From assembly GCA_963750965.1 (NCBI GenBank), contig CAVVSK010000009.1, forward strand, positions 186,001 through 250,000: a stretch of DNA of 64,000 nt, read 5' to 3'. Numbering within the stretch: the first letter of the stretch is position 1; each line of letters opens with the position of its first letter. Shown here one piece after another: positions 1 through 9,153 of this stretch. Both the position numbers and the translations under genes were made by a program. The notes beneath the pieces are model-generated. The model searched no databases, was not told the origin of the DNA, and saw nothing but the letters and a program-made list of their open reading frames with translations. Source of the DNA: CANKHA01 sp963750965 (lineage in GTDB: Bacteria > Pseudomonadota > Alphaproteobacteria > Rhizobiales > Xanthobacteraceae).

Positions 1-1089
1 GGACGAAAGCCGCTCGGCAAGGATCTTGGACAAGGTCGATTTGCCGTTGCCGTTTGAGCCAAGCAGCGCGATGCGGTCGTCGTTGTCGATGCGCAGGCTG
101 AGATCGCGCAACACCGGACGTCCGGGTTCATAGCCGGCGGCAACGCCCTCCATGGCGATGATCGGCGGCGACAACAGTCTTTCCGGTGCCGGGAAGGTGA
201 TTGGGAGAACGTCGCGATCGATCATGGCCTCGATCGGCACCAGCTTGGCGAGCAGCTTGACGCGTGACTGCGCCTGTTTCGCCTTGCTGGCCTTGGCTTT
301 GAATCGGTCGACGAAGGCCTGCAAATGTTTGCGCTGGGCCTCCTGCTTCTTCGCCGCTTTGGCATCGAGCTGCTGACGCTCGGCACGCTGACGCGCGAAA
401 GACGAATAGCCGCCGCGGTAAAGCGTCAGCTTTTCGTTTCCGAGATGCAGGATGTGATCGACCGAATTGTCGAGCAGGTCGCGGTCGTGGCTGACGACGA
501 TCAGACTTTTTGGATAGCGGGCGAGGTGGTCCTCCAGCCAGAGCGTGCCTTCGAGGTCGAGATAGTTGGTCGGTTCGTCGAGCAGCAGCAAGTCGGGCTC
601 GGAGAACAGCACGGCAGCAAGCGCCACGCGCATGCGCCAGCCGCCGGAAAATTCGCCGACGGGGCGCTGCTGCGCCTCGGTAGAGAAACCAAGACCCGCC
701 AGGATGGAAGCCGCGCGCGCCGGAGCGGAATGTGCATCGATGTCCACGAGACGCGCATGGATTTCCGCGATTCGGTGCGGATCGCGCGCGGTATCTGCCT
801 CGGCCAGCAGCTGCGCGCGCTCGGCATCTGCCGAAAGCACCACCTCGACCAGACTCTGCGGCCCATCCGGGGCTTCCTGCGCCAGTCGGCCGATTCGCGT
901 GCGTGAGGGCAGGACGATGCTGCCGGTTTCCGGCGACAGTTCTCCCGCGATGGCGCGAAACAACGTGGTCTTGCCGGTTCCGTTGCGCCCCACGAAACCG
1001 ACTCGGGAATTCGCGGGAAGCTGAACCGACGTGTGGTCAATCAACAGGCGTCCGGCCACGCGGATGGATAGGTCTCTGATGAGAAGCAT
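1..1089 (-). CDS. ABC-F family ATPase (partial, C-terminus outside window)
   Basis: The window opens inside this gene; 363 codons are visible from the ATG at 1089. The product is a soluble ATPase with two ABC cassettes and no membrane domain, the ABC-F type known to act on ribosomes rather than in transport. Cassette 1 shows Walker A GRNGTGKTT (residues 34-42), the signature EFSGGWRMRVALA and Walker B LLLLDEPTNYLD. A basic Lys/Gln/Ala-rich linker follows, then cassette 2, whose Walker A GSNGNGKST is reached just before the window edge. The layout fits the YheS/Uup branch, but the subfamily cannot be fixed by eye. Family call is firm; gene name is not. Confidence 0.93.
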   Translation of the reverse strand, partial: MLLIRDLSIRVAGRLLIDHTSVQLPANSRVGFVGRNGTGKTTLFRAIAGELSPETGSIVLPSRTRIGRLAQEAPDGPQSLVEVVLSADAERAQLLAEADTARDPHRIAEIHARLVDIDAHSAPARAASILAGLGFSTEAQQRPVGEFSGGWRMRVALAAVLFSEPDLLLLDEPTNYLDLEGTLWLEDHLARYPKSLIVVSHDRDLLDNSVDHILHLGNEKLTLYRGGYSSFARQRAERQQLDAKAAKKQEAQRKHLQAFVDRFKAKASKAKQAQSRVKLLAKLVPIEAMIDRDVLPITFPAPERLLSPPIIAMEGVAAGYEPGRPVLRDLSLRIDNDDRIALLGSNGNGKSTLSKILAERLSS

Positions 1090-1213
1090 GGGGCGCTTTG
1101 TGGCTATGCCCTCGGCCGGATGCAAGTGTTTATAACGCGCAGCCAGTTTGCATTCCGGCGGCGTCTGCTATCTTGCCCCCAGCGCGGCTGGCAATTTGGT
1201 TCACCAGGCGGGA

Positions 1214-2143
1214 TCAAAGGCGGCTTGCGGGCTGCCCTTTTTTTGCTTGCGTGCCGAGGCCGAGCGTCTGTGTGATGACTTGCCCAAGCGCGAGAAAATC
1301 TGCCTTGCGCGGCGAGGTGCGCCGCCAGGCCAGACCGATGCTGCGGCGCGGTTCCGGATCGGTGAAACGCAAAAGCTTCACGCGCCGGTCCGCAAGCTTG
1401 GCGTCGAGCGCGATGCGTGGCAGCAAAGTTGCGCCGTAGCCGTTGGCGACCATTTGGGTCACCGTCGCGAGACTGGTGGCGCCGAGACCGGCGGTCGGCT
1501 CGGAATTCTGCATCGCGCAGAAGGCGAGCGCCTGGTCGCGCAGGCAGTGGCCTTCCTCCAGCAGGATCAGCTGGCGCTGGCTGACATCATGCGCGTTCAC
1601 CCGCGCTTTCGCCGGCAGCGGATCGTCCGCCGGTACCGCCAGCAGGAATGGATCGTCAAACAACTTGAGTGTCTCGATCTCGCCGTTGCCGACAGGCAAG
1701 GCAAGGATGAGCAGATGCAGACTTCCGCGCGCGAGTTCATCCAGCAACACGGCGGTCTGGGTCTCGCGTAGCTCCAGCCTTAGGTCGGGGTATTGTTTCT
1801 GGAGCGCCGGCAAGACGCGCGGGAGCAGATAAGGCGCGATCGTCGGAATTACGCCGAGCCGCAACGGCCCCGACAACATTTTCTGTTGATGCCGCGCGAA
1901 GTCGACAAGATCATTGGCGCCGGTAAGCACTTGTTGCGCGCGGTGCGCGACCTCGCCCCCGAGTTCAGTCAGCACTACCTCGTTCGGCCGGCGCTCCACC
2001 AGGGGGGCGCCAAGCGACTGTTCCAACTCGCGGATTTGCATGGAAAGGGCGGGCTGGCTGATCGCGCAATCCTCAGCCGCCTTGCCGAAATGCCGATGCC
2101 GGGCGAGCGCCTCGAAGTAGCGCAACTGCTTCAACGTGACCAC
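1214..2143 (-). CDS. oxyR: OxyR, peroxide-sensing LysR-type regulator
   Basis: A 309-residue LysR-type regulator with an N-terminal winged helix-turn-helix (about residues 1-60, including SQPALSMQIRELE) and a C-terminal sensing domain. The redox pair that defines OxyR is present: GHCLRDQALAFC gives Cys200 and Cys209, matching the two cysteines that form the peroxide-induced disulfide in characterised OxyR proteins. Translation starts at a GTG (2143). The gene is divergent from katG, the classic OxyR target, and the 108-bp gap holds two inverted repeats suited to a LysR dimer pair, so mutual control of oxyR and katG is likely. Length and motifs are normal. Confidence 0.95.
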   Translation of the reverse strand: MVTLKQLRYFEALARHRHFGKAAEDCAISQPALSMQIRELEQSLGAPLVERRPNEVVLTELGGEVAHRAQQVLTGANDLVDFARHQQKMLSGPLRLGVIPTIAPYLLPRVLPALQKQYPDLRLELRETQTAVLLDELARGSLHLLILALPVGNGEIETLKLFDDPFLLAVPADDPLPAKARVNAHDVSQRQLILLEEGHCLRDQALAFCAMQNSEPTAGLGATSLATVTQMVANGYGATLLPRIALDAKLADRRVKLLRFTDPEPRRSIGLAWRRTSPRKADFLALGQVITQTLGLGTQAKKGQPASRL

Positions 2144-2200
2144 GCCGATAAGATAGCCTTATCGGACCCAATAGGCAATTCGATTAGACCTTATCTAATG
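2144..2200. promoter_or_regulatory. Candidate OxyR operators between oxyR and katG
   Basis: Two perfect inverted repeats lie in the divergent gap: GATAAG-N5-CTTATC at 2147-2163 and ATTAGA-N5-TCTAAT at 2183-2199. Their centres are 36 bp apart. This AT-rich, ATAG-like dyad pattern is typical of LysR-family and OxyR tetramer sites. The first repeat directly abuts the oxyR start, which suits autorepression, and the second sits about 50 bp before the katG ATG. Binding is inferred from pattern and context only. Confidence 0.6.
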
Positions 2201-2251
2201 AGCGGGGGAAACTCGCGCCCAACCCGCATCTCAAAAAAGGGAGGATATTCC

Positions 2252-4475
2252 ATGGATGCAAAGACCGACGACACAGGCCCCGGCAAATGCCCGTTCACAG
2301 GCGCCCGCGGACACAGGAATCGCGACTGGTGGCCGGACGCGCTGGACATCGAGATGCTGCATCGGAACTCGTCGCTGTCCGATCCGATGGGGAAGGATTT
2401 CGACTACGCCAAGGAGTTCAAGACTCTCGATCTCAACGCCGTAATCAAGGACCTGCATGCCCTGATGACGGATTCGCAGGAGTGGTGGCCGGCCGACTTC
2501 GGCCATTATGGTGGATTGTTCATCCGCTTGGCGTGGCATGCCGCCGGCACCTACCGCATCACCGACGGCCGCGGCGGTGCCGGCACCGGCCAGCAGCGCT
2601 TTGCTCCACTCAACTCTTGGCCGGATAACGCGAACCTCGACAAGGCACGCCGACTCTTGTGGCCGATCAAGCAGAAGTACGGCCGGAAAATCTCCTGGGC
2701 CGACCTGATGGTTCTCGTCGGCAACGTTGCGCTCGAGTTCGATGGGCTTCAAGACGTTCGGTTTCGCCGGTGGCCGCGCCGACGTCTGGGAGCCTGAAGA
2801 GCTCTTTTGGGGTCCTGAGGGAACGTGGCTGGGTGATGAACGCTACAGTGGCGAACGCCAGCTTTCGGAACCGCTCGGCGCAGTGCAAATGGGCCTGATC
2901 TACGTGAATCCGGCGGGGCCGAACGGCAATCCCGACCCCATCGCCGCGGCGAAGGACATCCGCGAAACGTTCTTCCGCATGGCAATGAACGACGAAGAGA
3001 CGGTCGCGCTGATTGCGGGCGGCCACACCTTCGGCAAGGCCCACGGCGCGGGCGATCCGTCGCTGGTCGGACCGGACCCGGAAAGCGGCGCCCTCGAGGA
3101 TCAGGGTCTCGGTTGGAAGAGCAAACATAATACGGGCGTGGGGTGCGACGCGATCACCGGCGGCCCGGAAGTCACCTGGTCGCAGACGCCGACGCAGTGG
3201 AGCAACCACTTCTTCAAGAACCTGTTCGAAAACGAATGGGAGTTGACGAAGAGCCCGGCCGGTGTGCCGCAGTGGAAAGCAAAAGGCGCCGCTGCCACGA
3301 TTCCCGATGCCTTCGACAAGTCGAAGAAGCATGTGCCGATGATGCTGACCACCGACCTGTCGCTGCGGATGGACCCGGCCTACGAAAAGATCTCGCGGCG
3401 CTTCCACGAGCATCCGGAGCAGTTCGCGGATGCATTTGCGCGTGCGTGGTTCAAGCTCACGCATCGCGACATGGGCCCGATCCATCGTTATCTCGGCCCG
3501 CTCGTGCCGAAGGAGACGCTGATCTGGCAGGATCCGATCCCGGCGGTGAATCATCCGCTGATCGATGACGAGGACGCTGCCGCGCTGAAGGCGAAGATCC
3601 TGTCGTCGGGTCTGACGGTGTCGCAGCTGGTCTCGACCGCCTGGGCGTCGGCTTCGACGTTCCGCGGCTCCGACAAGCGCGGTGGTGCGAACGGCGCGCG
3701 CATCCGTCTCGCGCCGCAGAAGGACTGGGAGGTCAACCAGCCTGCCCAGCTGAAGACCGTCCTGCAGAAGCTCGAAGCGATCCAGAAGGAGTTCGGCAAA
3801 AAGGTTTCGCTGGCTGACCTGATCGTTCTTGGCGGCTGCGCGGCGGTCGAAAAGGCCGCGAAGGACGCCGGCGTCGACATTAAGGTGCCCTTCGCACCGG
3901 GACGCATGGACGCGTCCCAGGAGCAGACCGACGTTGAGTCCTTCGCGCCGCTAGAACCGCGCGCCGACGGCTTCCGGAACTACGTCAACAGCAAGAAGCT
4001 CCAGTTCATGGCGCCCACGGAGGCGTTGGTGGATCGGGCTGCGTTGCTGCGGCTAACGGCGCCCGAAACGACGGTGCTCATCGGTGGCCTGCGGGTGCTC
4101 GGCGCCACCGTCGACGACTCCAAGCACGGCGTCCTCACCAAGCAGCTGGGCAAGCTGACGAATGACTTCTTCGTCAACCTCCTCGACATGAGCACGCAGT
4201 GGCACCAGGCCGGCGACAATGTGTATGAGGGCCGCGACCGCAAGACGAACGCGGCCAAGTGGACCGCCACGAGCGTCGACCTGATCTTTGGCTCGCATTC
4301 GCAACTTCGCGCGTTTGCGGAGGTCTATGCCTGCGCCGACTCAAAGGAGAAGTTCGTGAAGGACTTCGTGGCGGCGTGGACCAAGGTGATGAACCTCGAT
4401 CGCTTTGACCTCGACAGCAGGCCGAAAGGCGGGATCTCGGGAGCCGATCTACCGGCTGCCGCGACTGTGCAGTAG
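2252..4475 (+). pseudogene. katG: Catalase-peroxidase KatG, interrupted by one +1 frameshift
   Basis: A bifunctional haem catalase-peroxidase of about 740 residues once one extra base is removed. The ATG at 2252 follows a good ribosome site (GGGAGG, 2239-2244). The reading frame shifts after GNVALE (codon 162): the DNA reads gagttcgatggg where gagtcgatggg would continue into SMGFKTFGFAGG, so an extra T near 2738-2739 is the likely lesion; 2224 nt is 741 codons plus one base. After correction the distal Arg92/Trp95/His96, proximal His258 (GGHTFGKAH) and the Trp95-Tyr217-Met243 adduct residues are present with the family's exact spacing. All else looks intact, so this may be a sequence error in a live gene. 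Confidence 0.9.
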
Positions 4476-4508
4476 CGCGCAACAGACTTCCTCGGCACGA
4501 AAGCCACC

Positions 4509-4534
4509 AGGGCGGTCGCAAGGGCCGCCCTTTT
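4509..4534 (+). terminator. Probable terminator of katG
   Basis: An inverted repeat AGGGCGG (4509-4515) and CCGCCCT (4525-4531) with a 9-nt loop is followed by a short T run (4531-4534). It lies 34 bp past the katG stop. Confidence 0.7.
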
Positions 4535-4634
4535 CGGATTCGCCACTGCGCGATGTCGCTTGGCGGCTTGAGCCTCTGCCCAAGGTTTCCTCGACAATAT
4601 GGATGCCCCTCTGCGCTGTTTACCGAATCAAAAT

Positions 4635-4660
4635 CCCGGCCTCGCAGAAGCGAGGCCGGG
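4635..4660 (-). terminator. Strong hairpin downstream of the small secreted-protein gene
   Basis: A perfect 11-bp stem CCCGGCCTCGC (4635-4645) and GCGAGGCCGGG (4650-4660) closes on a 4-nt loop. It lies 26 bp past the stop of the leftward gene at 4687; on that strand a short TTTT follows (ATTTTG), so it probably terminates that transcript. Confidence 0.7.
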
Positions 4661-4686
4661 GCCTACGCATTCATGCAACCGATCGC

Positions 4687-4926
4687 TCAGCGGCAGACCC
4701 GGACGCGCTGCACCCGCCAACCCCAATGGGTGCGAACCCAGCGCTTCTTCGTGAAGCAGTATCGGGAATAGGCGTAATACGGCGCGGCGTAGCGCACATT
4801 GACGCCATAGTGGGGGCGGTGATGATGACGCCAGCCGTCGCGCCAATGCGCCGAGGCTGTGGTCGGGATCGCTGCGGTGGCTACGAGGGTCGCTGCGGCA
4901 AGCGCGTAAGTGATCTTGCGGAACAT
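4687..4926 (-). CDS. Small secreted His/Arg/Tyr-rich protein of unknown function
   Basis: A 79-residue protein. Residues 1-26 form a clear Sec signal peptide (MFRKITYALAAATLVATAAI, cleavage likely after TASA). The mature part is about 53 residues, very rich in His, Arg, Tyr and Trp (HWRDGWRHHHRPHYG), with two cysteines (RYCFTKKRW and a C-terminal VCR) that could form a disulfide in the periplasm. Similar tiny basic secreted proteins are common in this bacterial order, but no function is known to me. It has its own strong terminator, so it is likely a single-gene unit. Confidence 0.8.
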   Translation of the reverse strand: MFRKITYALAAATLVATAAIPTTASAHWRDGWRHHHRPHYGVNVRYAAPYYAYSRYCFTKKRWVRTHWGWRVQRVRVCR

Positions 4927-5142
4927 GGGAGTCTCCCGGTTTTTGGATGCCGCCGCATTGGCTGCGGCCGGACATCCAAGCGTTTAGTGTCGCCATCATA
5001 GGCAGCAGCGCTGAACGCGTTCTGAGCGGCGAATTCATAAGAGCTTCAGGCAGATGAACTGGGCCGCGGCAGGCCGTTCAGATCAGGTTCAAACAGCCTT
5101 GCCGCTCGGGAGACCTGCCGCTATAAGCGCCGCAGCCCCGCG

Positions 5143-5254
5143 CCGGCGTATGATCCGGCGAAGTGGAACCCGGTTCGCCGACAAGATCTTGCGCGAATTT
5201 AATAGTAAGCGCGCGATCGAACGCAAAACCGGTGCCCGCTTTTGCTGATCGCGC
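5143..5254 (-). repeat. Composite palindromic repeat, copy 1 (modules A and B)
   Basis: Two adjacent dyads. Module A (5211-5254) has perfect outer arms GCGCGATC/GATCGCGC and inner arms GCAAAA/TTTTGC around an ACCGGT-like centre. Module B (5143-5195) carries CCGGCGTATGATCCGGCG and, at its other end, CGCCGACAAGATC. Read on the minus strand, A then B match the same modules in the same order at 44764-44860. Only a pattern match by eye, but agreement runs over most of both modules. It sits just upstream of ndk. Confidence 0.75.
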
Positions 5255-5289
5255 GCATGCTCCGGGGATTTTTTTTGAAGGACGACGCG

Positions 5290-5712
5290 ATGGCGGTCGA
5301 ACGCACTTTTTCTATCATCAAGCCCGACGCGACCGCGCGAAATCTGACCGGTGCCATCAATGCCATGATCGAGGCGGCAGGGCTGCGCATCGTCGCGCAG
5401 CGGCGCATCCGCATGAGCCGCCAACAAGCCGAAAAATTCTACGAAGTGCATAAGGAGCGCCCGTTTTACGGCGAGCTGGTGGATTTCATGACCTCCGGCC
5501 CGGTGGTCGTGCAGGTGCTCGAGGGCGATAACGCGGTGGCAAAGTATCGCGAGGTGATGGGGGCGACCGATCCAGCGAAGGCGGCCCCGGCCACGATCCG
5601 CAAGGTACATGCGCGCTCGGTCGGGGAAAATTCGGTGCACGGCTCCGACGCGCCGGAAACAGCGGCCCAGGAGATCGCCCAATTCTTTTCCAAGGAGGAA
5701 ATTGTCGGCTGA
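5290..5712 (+). CDS. ndk: Nucleoside diphosphate kinase
   Basis: Moves the terminal phosphate from ATP to other nucleoside diphosphates through a phospho-histidine, balancing NTP and dNTP pools in the cytosol. At 140 residues from the ATG at 5290 it is the normal length; an upstream in-frame ATG at 5242 would add 16 unrelated residues that lie partly in a repeat, so it was not chosen. Family marks: ERTFSIIKPDA at the N-terminus and the active site NSVHGSD with His117. A GAAGGA ribosome site precedes the start and a clean intrinsic terminator follows at 5789-5817, so it is probably transcribed alone. Confidence 0.97.
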   Translation: MAVERTFSIIKPDATARNLTGAINAMIEAAGLRIVAQRRIRMSRQQAEKFYEVHKERPFYGELVDFMTSGPVVVQVLEGDNAVAKYREVMGATDPAKAAPATIRKVHARSVGENSVHGSDAPETAAQEIAQFFSKEEIVG

Positions 5713-5788
5713 CACTCGTTTGGATGCGGCCAAAAGTCCGCCGCGAGCCTGTCCAGTTTTCGTAGCAGAGGCCGGGCGATCCCGATAG

Positions 5789-5817
5789 ATTGCACTGCGA
5801 TCAGGTGCAATTTTTTT
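5789..5817 (+). terminator. Intrinsic terminator of ndk
   Basis: Stem ATTGCAC (5789-5795) and GTGCAAT (5805-5811) with a 9-nt loop, followed directly by seven T residues (5811-5817): the classic form. It lies 77 bp past the ndk stop and ends 44 bp before the next start. Confidence 0.85.
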
Positions 5818-5861
5818 ATGAGCGGACGTCCATCCGCCGACAGAGAAAAGGACAAGCGACC

Positions 5862-6710
5862 GTGGAATTGCTGTTAGAGGAAATCACGCATCCGGCCTAT
5901 TGGCTTGCGGCGCTGCAGATCATCTGGATCAACGTGCTGCTTTCCGGCGATAACGCCGTGGTGATCGCGATGGCCTGCCGCATGCTGGAGCCGCGTCAGC
6001 GGTTCTGGGGCATGATCCTCGGCGCCGGCGTGGCGGTGCTGCTGCGCATCCTTTTTACCGCCGTGGTCGCGTCGATCATGGCCTTTCCATTCCTTAAGTT
6101 GGTCGGCGGGTTGCTGCTCCTGTGGGTCGCCATCAAGCTCCTGGTGCCGGAAGAGGATCACGGCGATGGCAAGGTCAAAGCCGCCGACGCCTTGTGGCCT
6201 GCGGTGCGCATCATCGCCATCGCGGACATCGTGATGAGCCTCGACAACGTGATCGCCATCGCCGGCGCGGCCGACTCTGCCGCGGTGAAGATGGCCGCGG
6301 CGTATACCGGGCAACAGGCTCTCGACCTCGCCTCTTATGTCAAGTTTTCGTTGATTACCTTCGGTCTTGCGACCAGCGTGCCGCTGATCATCGCCGGCAG
6401 CGCGCTGCTGATGGCGATGCTCGATCGTTTCCCGATCCTGGTCTGGGCCGGGGCCGGTTTGCTCGGTTGGGTCGCGGGCGAGATCATCATCAAGGATGCT
6501 GCGGTCGCCGGCTATCTGGGCGAGGAATTGGTGCACCGCTGGGAGTTCTGGTCGGCGGCCGCCGGCGTGGTCTTTGTGCTGGCGATTGGATGGCTCATTC
6601 GTCGCAGCAAGCATAAAGCAATGCTGGAGGAACCGCTGATCGTCGATCCGCCGGGGCCGGAAGAATTCCCGCATCCGGATCCGATATCCCGACAACCGGC
6701 AAGAGATTAG
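5862..6710 (+). CDS. TerC/YjbE-family integral membrane protein
   Basis: A 282-residue inner-membrane protein of the TerC superfamily, with about seven hydrophobic helices. Two acidic signatures typical of the family lie in membrane segments: LLSGDNAVVIAMA near residue 24 and IADIVMSLDNVIAIAG near residue 124. Family members are linked to metal ion (notably manganese) export or tellurium resistance; the substrate here is unknown. A GTG at 5862 after AAAGGA (about 5846-5851) was chosen because the protein then begins MELLLEEITHPAYW, as in relatives; longer starts run back into the ndk terminator. The C-terminus is a Pro/Glu-rich tail and overlaps the convergent purN by 4 bp. Confidence 0.88.
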   Translation: MELLLEEITHPAYWLAALQIIWINVLLSGDNAVVIAMACRMLEPRQRFWGMILGAGVAVLLRILFTAVVASIMAFPFLKLVGGLLLLWVAIKLLVPEEDHGDGKVKAADALWPAVRIIAIADIVMSLDNVIAIAGAADSAAVKMAAAYTGQQALDLASYVKFSLITFGLATSVPLIIAGSALLMAMLDRFPILVWAGAGLLGWVAGEIIIKDAAVAGYLGEELVHRWEFWSAAAGVVFVLAIGWLIRRSKHKAMLEEPLIVDPPGPEEFPHPDPISRQPARD

Positions 6711-7354
6711 GCCGGCACTGTCACGCCGTCTGGAACGCGCGCGTTGTCGATGATGCATTTGCCGTCGACAACGCGCAACTTTCCTTCCGCCAGCCATTTT
6801 AGTGCCAAGGGATAAATCTTGTGCTCGACCGCGAGCACGCGCTCGGCGAGCGTTTCCGTCGTATCACCATCGAGCACCGGTACCGCGGCCTGACAGATCG
6901 TCGGCCCCGCATCCATGTCGGCGGTGACAAAATGCACGGTTGCGCCATGTGACGTCGCGCCGGCGGACAACGCCTGCTCATGCGTATGCAGGCCTTTGAA
7001 ATTCGGGAGCAGGGCCGGGTGGATGTTGAGCATCCGACCTTGCCAACGGCCGATGAACCACGGCGTCAATAACCGCATAAAGCCGGCAAGGCAGACGATC
7101 TCGATGCCGCTGCCCTCGAGCACGGCTTGCAGCGCCTGCTCAAAGGCTTCGCGATTTTTTCCATAGTCGGTGTGGTCGATGATAGTTGTCGCGATGCCGG
7201 CGCCGCGCGCATAGACGATGCCTTCCGCCTGCGGACGGTTGGAAACGACCAGCACGATCTCGGCGGGATAACTGCTGTCTTTGGCGGCTTCAATCAGCGC
7301 GGCCAGGTTGGAACCCCGGCCTGAAATCAGAACCGCCACACGCTTGCGCGCCAT
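6707..7354 (-). CDS. purN: Phosphoribosylglycinamide formyltransferase
   Basis: Third step of purine synthesis: transfers a formyl group from 10-formyltetrahydrofolate to GAR. At 215 residues the length is normal. Substrate-binding loop LISGRGSNLAAL is at the N-terminus, and the catalytic Asn and His sit in MLNIHPALLPNFKG, with the catalytic Asp in ADMDAGP. It is the second gene of a leftward pair: the purM stop lies 5 bp upstream of its ATG, so the two enzymes are almost certainly translated from one message. Confidence 0.97.
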   Translation of the reverse strand: MARKRVAVLISGRGSNLAALIEAAKDSSYPAEIVLVVSNRPQAEGIVYARGAGIATTIIDHTDYGKNREAFEQALQAVLEGSGIEIVCLAGFMRLLTPWFIGRWQGRMLNIHPALLPNFKGLHTHEQALSAGATSHGATVHFVTADMDAGPTICQAAVPVLDGDTTETLAERVLAVEHKIYPLALKWLAEGKLRVVDGKCIIDNARVPDGVTVPA

Positions 7355-7359
7355 TTATG

Positions 7360-8433
7360 TCACCGTGCGAGCTCAAGGCTTCCAGTATAACGGACTTGCG
7401 GGCCGCTCGCGGCCGGAACGATCTCTCCCAGTTCGACCACGCTTTCACCCTCGCGCTGGAGAACTGCAGTGATCGCCCGGGCGTCTTTTGGCGCCGCCAC
7501 CAGCACCATGCCGACACCGCAATTGAAGGTGCGTAGCATTTCTTCCTGTGCGACGTTGCCCGCGTGCGCGAGCCACTGAAATACCGGCAGCACCGGCACG
7601 CGGGTGAGGTTCACCGTGGCGCCGAGTCCTTTCGGCAGCACGCGCGGAATATTGTCGAGAAATCCGCCGCCGGTGATATGCGCCAGCGCCTTCACAGATT
7701 TGCTTTCGCCAATCGCTGCGAGGCAGGATTTTACATAAATGCGCGTCGGCGTGAGCACCGCTTCGCCCAGGGTCTTGGCAGGATCGAACGGCGCCGGCGC
7801 GTTCCAGTCCAGCCCGGCATGGCTCGCGACTTTGCGCACGAGCGAAAAGCCGTTGGAATGCACGCCGGACGATTTAAGCCCAAGCATGATATCCCCGACC
7901 GCGATGTCGGTGCGCGGCAGCAATGTCCCGCGCTCCGCTGCGCCGACGGCGAAGCCCGCCAAGTCATAGTCTCCGGGTTGATAAATTCCGGGCATTTCGG
8001 CGGTCTCGCCGCCGATCAGCGCGCAACCGGCTTGGCGGCAACCTTCGGCGATGCCTGCGACGACCGCCGCACCGATTTCCGGATCGAGCTTGCTGCAGGC
8101 AAAATAATCCAGAAAAAACAGCGGCTCGGCACCTTGCACAACCAGGTCATTGACGGACATGGCGACCAGATCGATGCCGATGGTGGCGTGACGGCCCGTT
8201 TCGCAGGCAATCTTGACCTTGGTGCCGACGCCATCGGTGGAAGCCACCAGCACCGGATCGCTAAAGCCGGCGCTTTTCAGATCGAAAATGCCCCCGAAGC
8301 CGCCGATTTCCCCGTCCGCGCCCCGCCGCGCCGTCGCCCGAACGAGCGGCTTGATCAGCTCCACCATGCGATTGCCGGCGTCAATATCGACGCCGGCCTC
8401 GGCATAGGTGAGGCCGGACACTTTGTCGCCCAT
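7360..8433 (-). CDS. purM: Phosphoribosylformylglycinamidine cyclo-ligase (AIR synthetase)
   Basis: Fifth step of purine synthesis: ATP-dependent ring closure of FGAM to AIR. From the ATG at 8433, preceded by AAGGAAA, it has 357 residues, the usual size; an ATG further upstream lacks a ribosome site and adds non-conserved residues. Family marks include LTYAEAGVDIDAGNRMV at the N-terminus, the glycine-rich VASTDGVGTKVK and GGETAEMPGIY. It heads the purMN pair and is divergent from the phosphatidyltransferase gene; the 158-bp gap should hold both promoters. Confidence 0.97.
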   Translation of the reverse strand: MGDKVSGLTYAEAGVDIDAGNRMVELIKPLVRATARRGADGEIGGFGGIFDLKSAGFSDPVLVASTDGVGTKVKIACETGRHATIGIDLVAMSVNDLVVQGAEPLFFLDYFACSKLDPEIGAAVVAGIAEGCRQAGCALIGGETAEMPGIYQPGDYDLAGFAVGAAERGTLLPRTDIAVGDIMLGLKSSGVHSNGFSLVRKVASHAGLDWNAPAPFDPAKTLGEAVLTPTRIYVKSCLAAIGESKSVKALAHITGGGFLDNIPRVLPKGLGATVNLTRVPVLPVFQWLAHAGNVAQEEMLRTFNCGVGMVLVAAPKDARAITAVLQREGESVVELGEIVPAASGPQVRYTGSLELAR

Positions 8434-8591
8434 GATATTTCCTTGGCTTACGCAGCGAATCTGCAAATTCGGTACTTGGGAATCATGCGCTGTGCAATGG
8501 CAGGATCGTGGCTATACTGAAAGCTTGTGCGGCGCGCTTCCCGGCGTAAGGGCAGGGCGGCTGTTACCGGGACCCGCAAAACTCCAGATCC

Positions 8592-9137
8592 ATGAGTATC
8601 CCAAACCTTATTACCCTTGCCCGCATCTTGCTGGTTCCTGTTCTGGTCTGGGCCATCATCGCCGGCGAGATGCGGCTGGCCTTTCTGCTTTTTCTCGTCG
8701 CCGGTATCAGCGATGCAGTCGATGGTTTTTTGGCCAAGCGGTTCGGGATGGCGACCGAACTCGGAGCCTATCTCGATCCACTGGCTGATAAGGTGCTCAT
8801 CGTTTCCATCTATGTGGCGCTTGGTATCACCGGCGTGCTGCCCGCTTGGCTGGTGATTCTGGTAGTCTCGCGCGACATGATGATCGTCGGCGCCGTGTTG
8901 TTGTCATGGCTGGTGGATAACCCGGTGGCGATGAAGCCGGTGCTCGTCTCAAAAGTGAATACTGCTGCACAGATCGTCTTCGCGACGCTCACGCTGGCCT
9001 CGCTGGCCCTAAGTATAAACGCGGAGCCACTGCTCACCGTGATGATGGGGCTGGTCGTTATCTTGACCCTGCTTTCAATCGGCTTCTATCTGCGCGAATG
9101 GGTCCGCCACATGAATTCGGCAGAAGCCCGAAATTGA
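8592..9137 (+). CDS. CDP-alcohol phosphatidyltransferase (PgsA-like)
   Basis: A 181-residue polytopic membrane enzyme that joins a CDP-activated lipid to an alcohol. The family motif D-x2-DG-x2-A-x(8)-G-x3-D-x3-D is seen as SDAVDGFLAKRFGM and ELGAYLDPLADK (about residues 39-67), giving the metal-binding aspartates. Length and the opening MSIPNLITLARILLVP fit glycerophosphate phosphatidyltransferases, the first committed step to phosphatidylglycerol, but some alphaproteobacteria carry a second paralogue used as a cardiolipin-type synthase, so the exact alcohol is not certain. First of a tight rightward run with the permease 16 bp downstream. Confidence 0.88.
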   Translation: MSIPNLITLARILLVPVLVWAIIAGEMRLAFLLFLVAGISDAVDGFLAKRFGMATELGAYLDPLADKVLIVSIYVALGITGVLPAWLVILVVSRDMMIVGAVLLSWLVDNPVAMKPVLVSKVNTAAQIVFATLTLASLALSINAEPLLTVMMGLVVILTLLSIGFYLREWVRHMNSAEARN

Positions 9138-9153
9138 ACGAAGGCAACGCGGC

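Noticed and set aside
501..1040. A 179-codon minus-strand frame in the first kilobase.
   Set aside because: It is the wrong frame of the ABC-F gene; the correct frame, starting at 1089, shows both cassettes' motifs.
1793..2251. A plus-strand frame running into katG from inside oxyR.
   Set aside because: It is the antisense of oxyR; the protein before 2252 is Arg-rich shadow sequence, and the katG ribosome site and start are at 2252.
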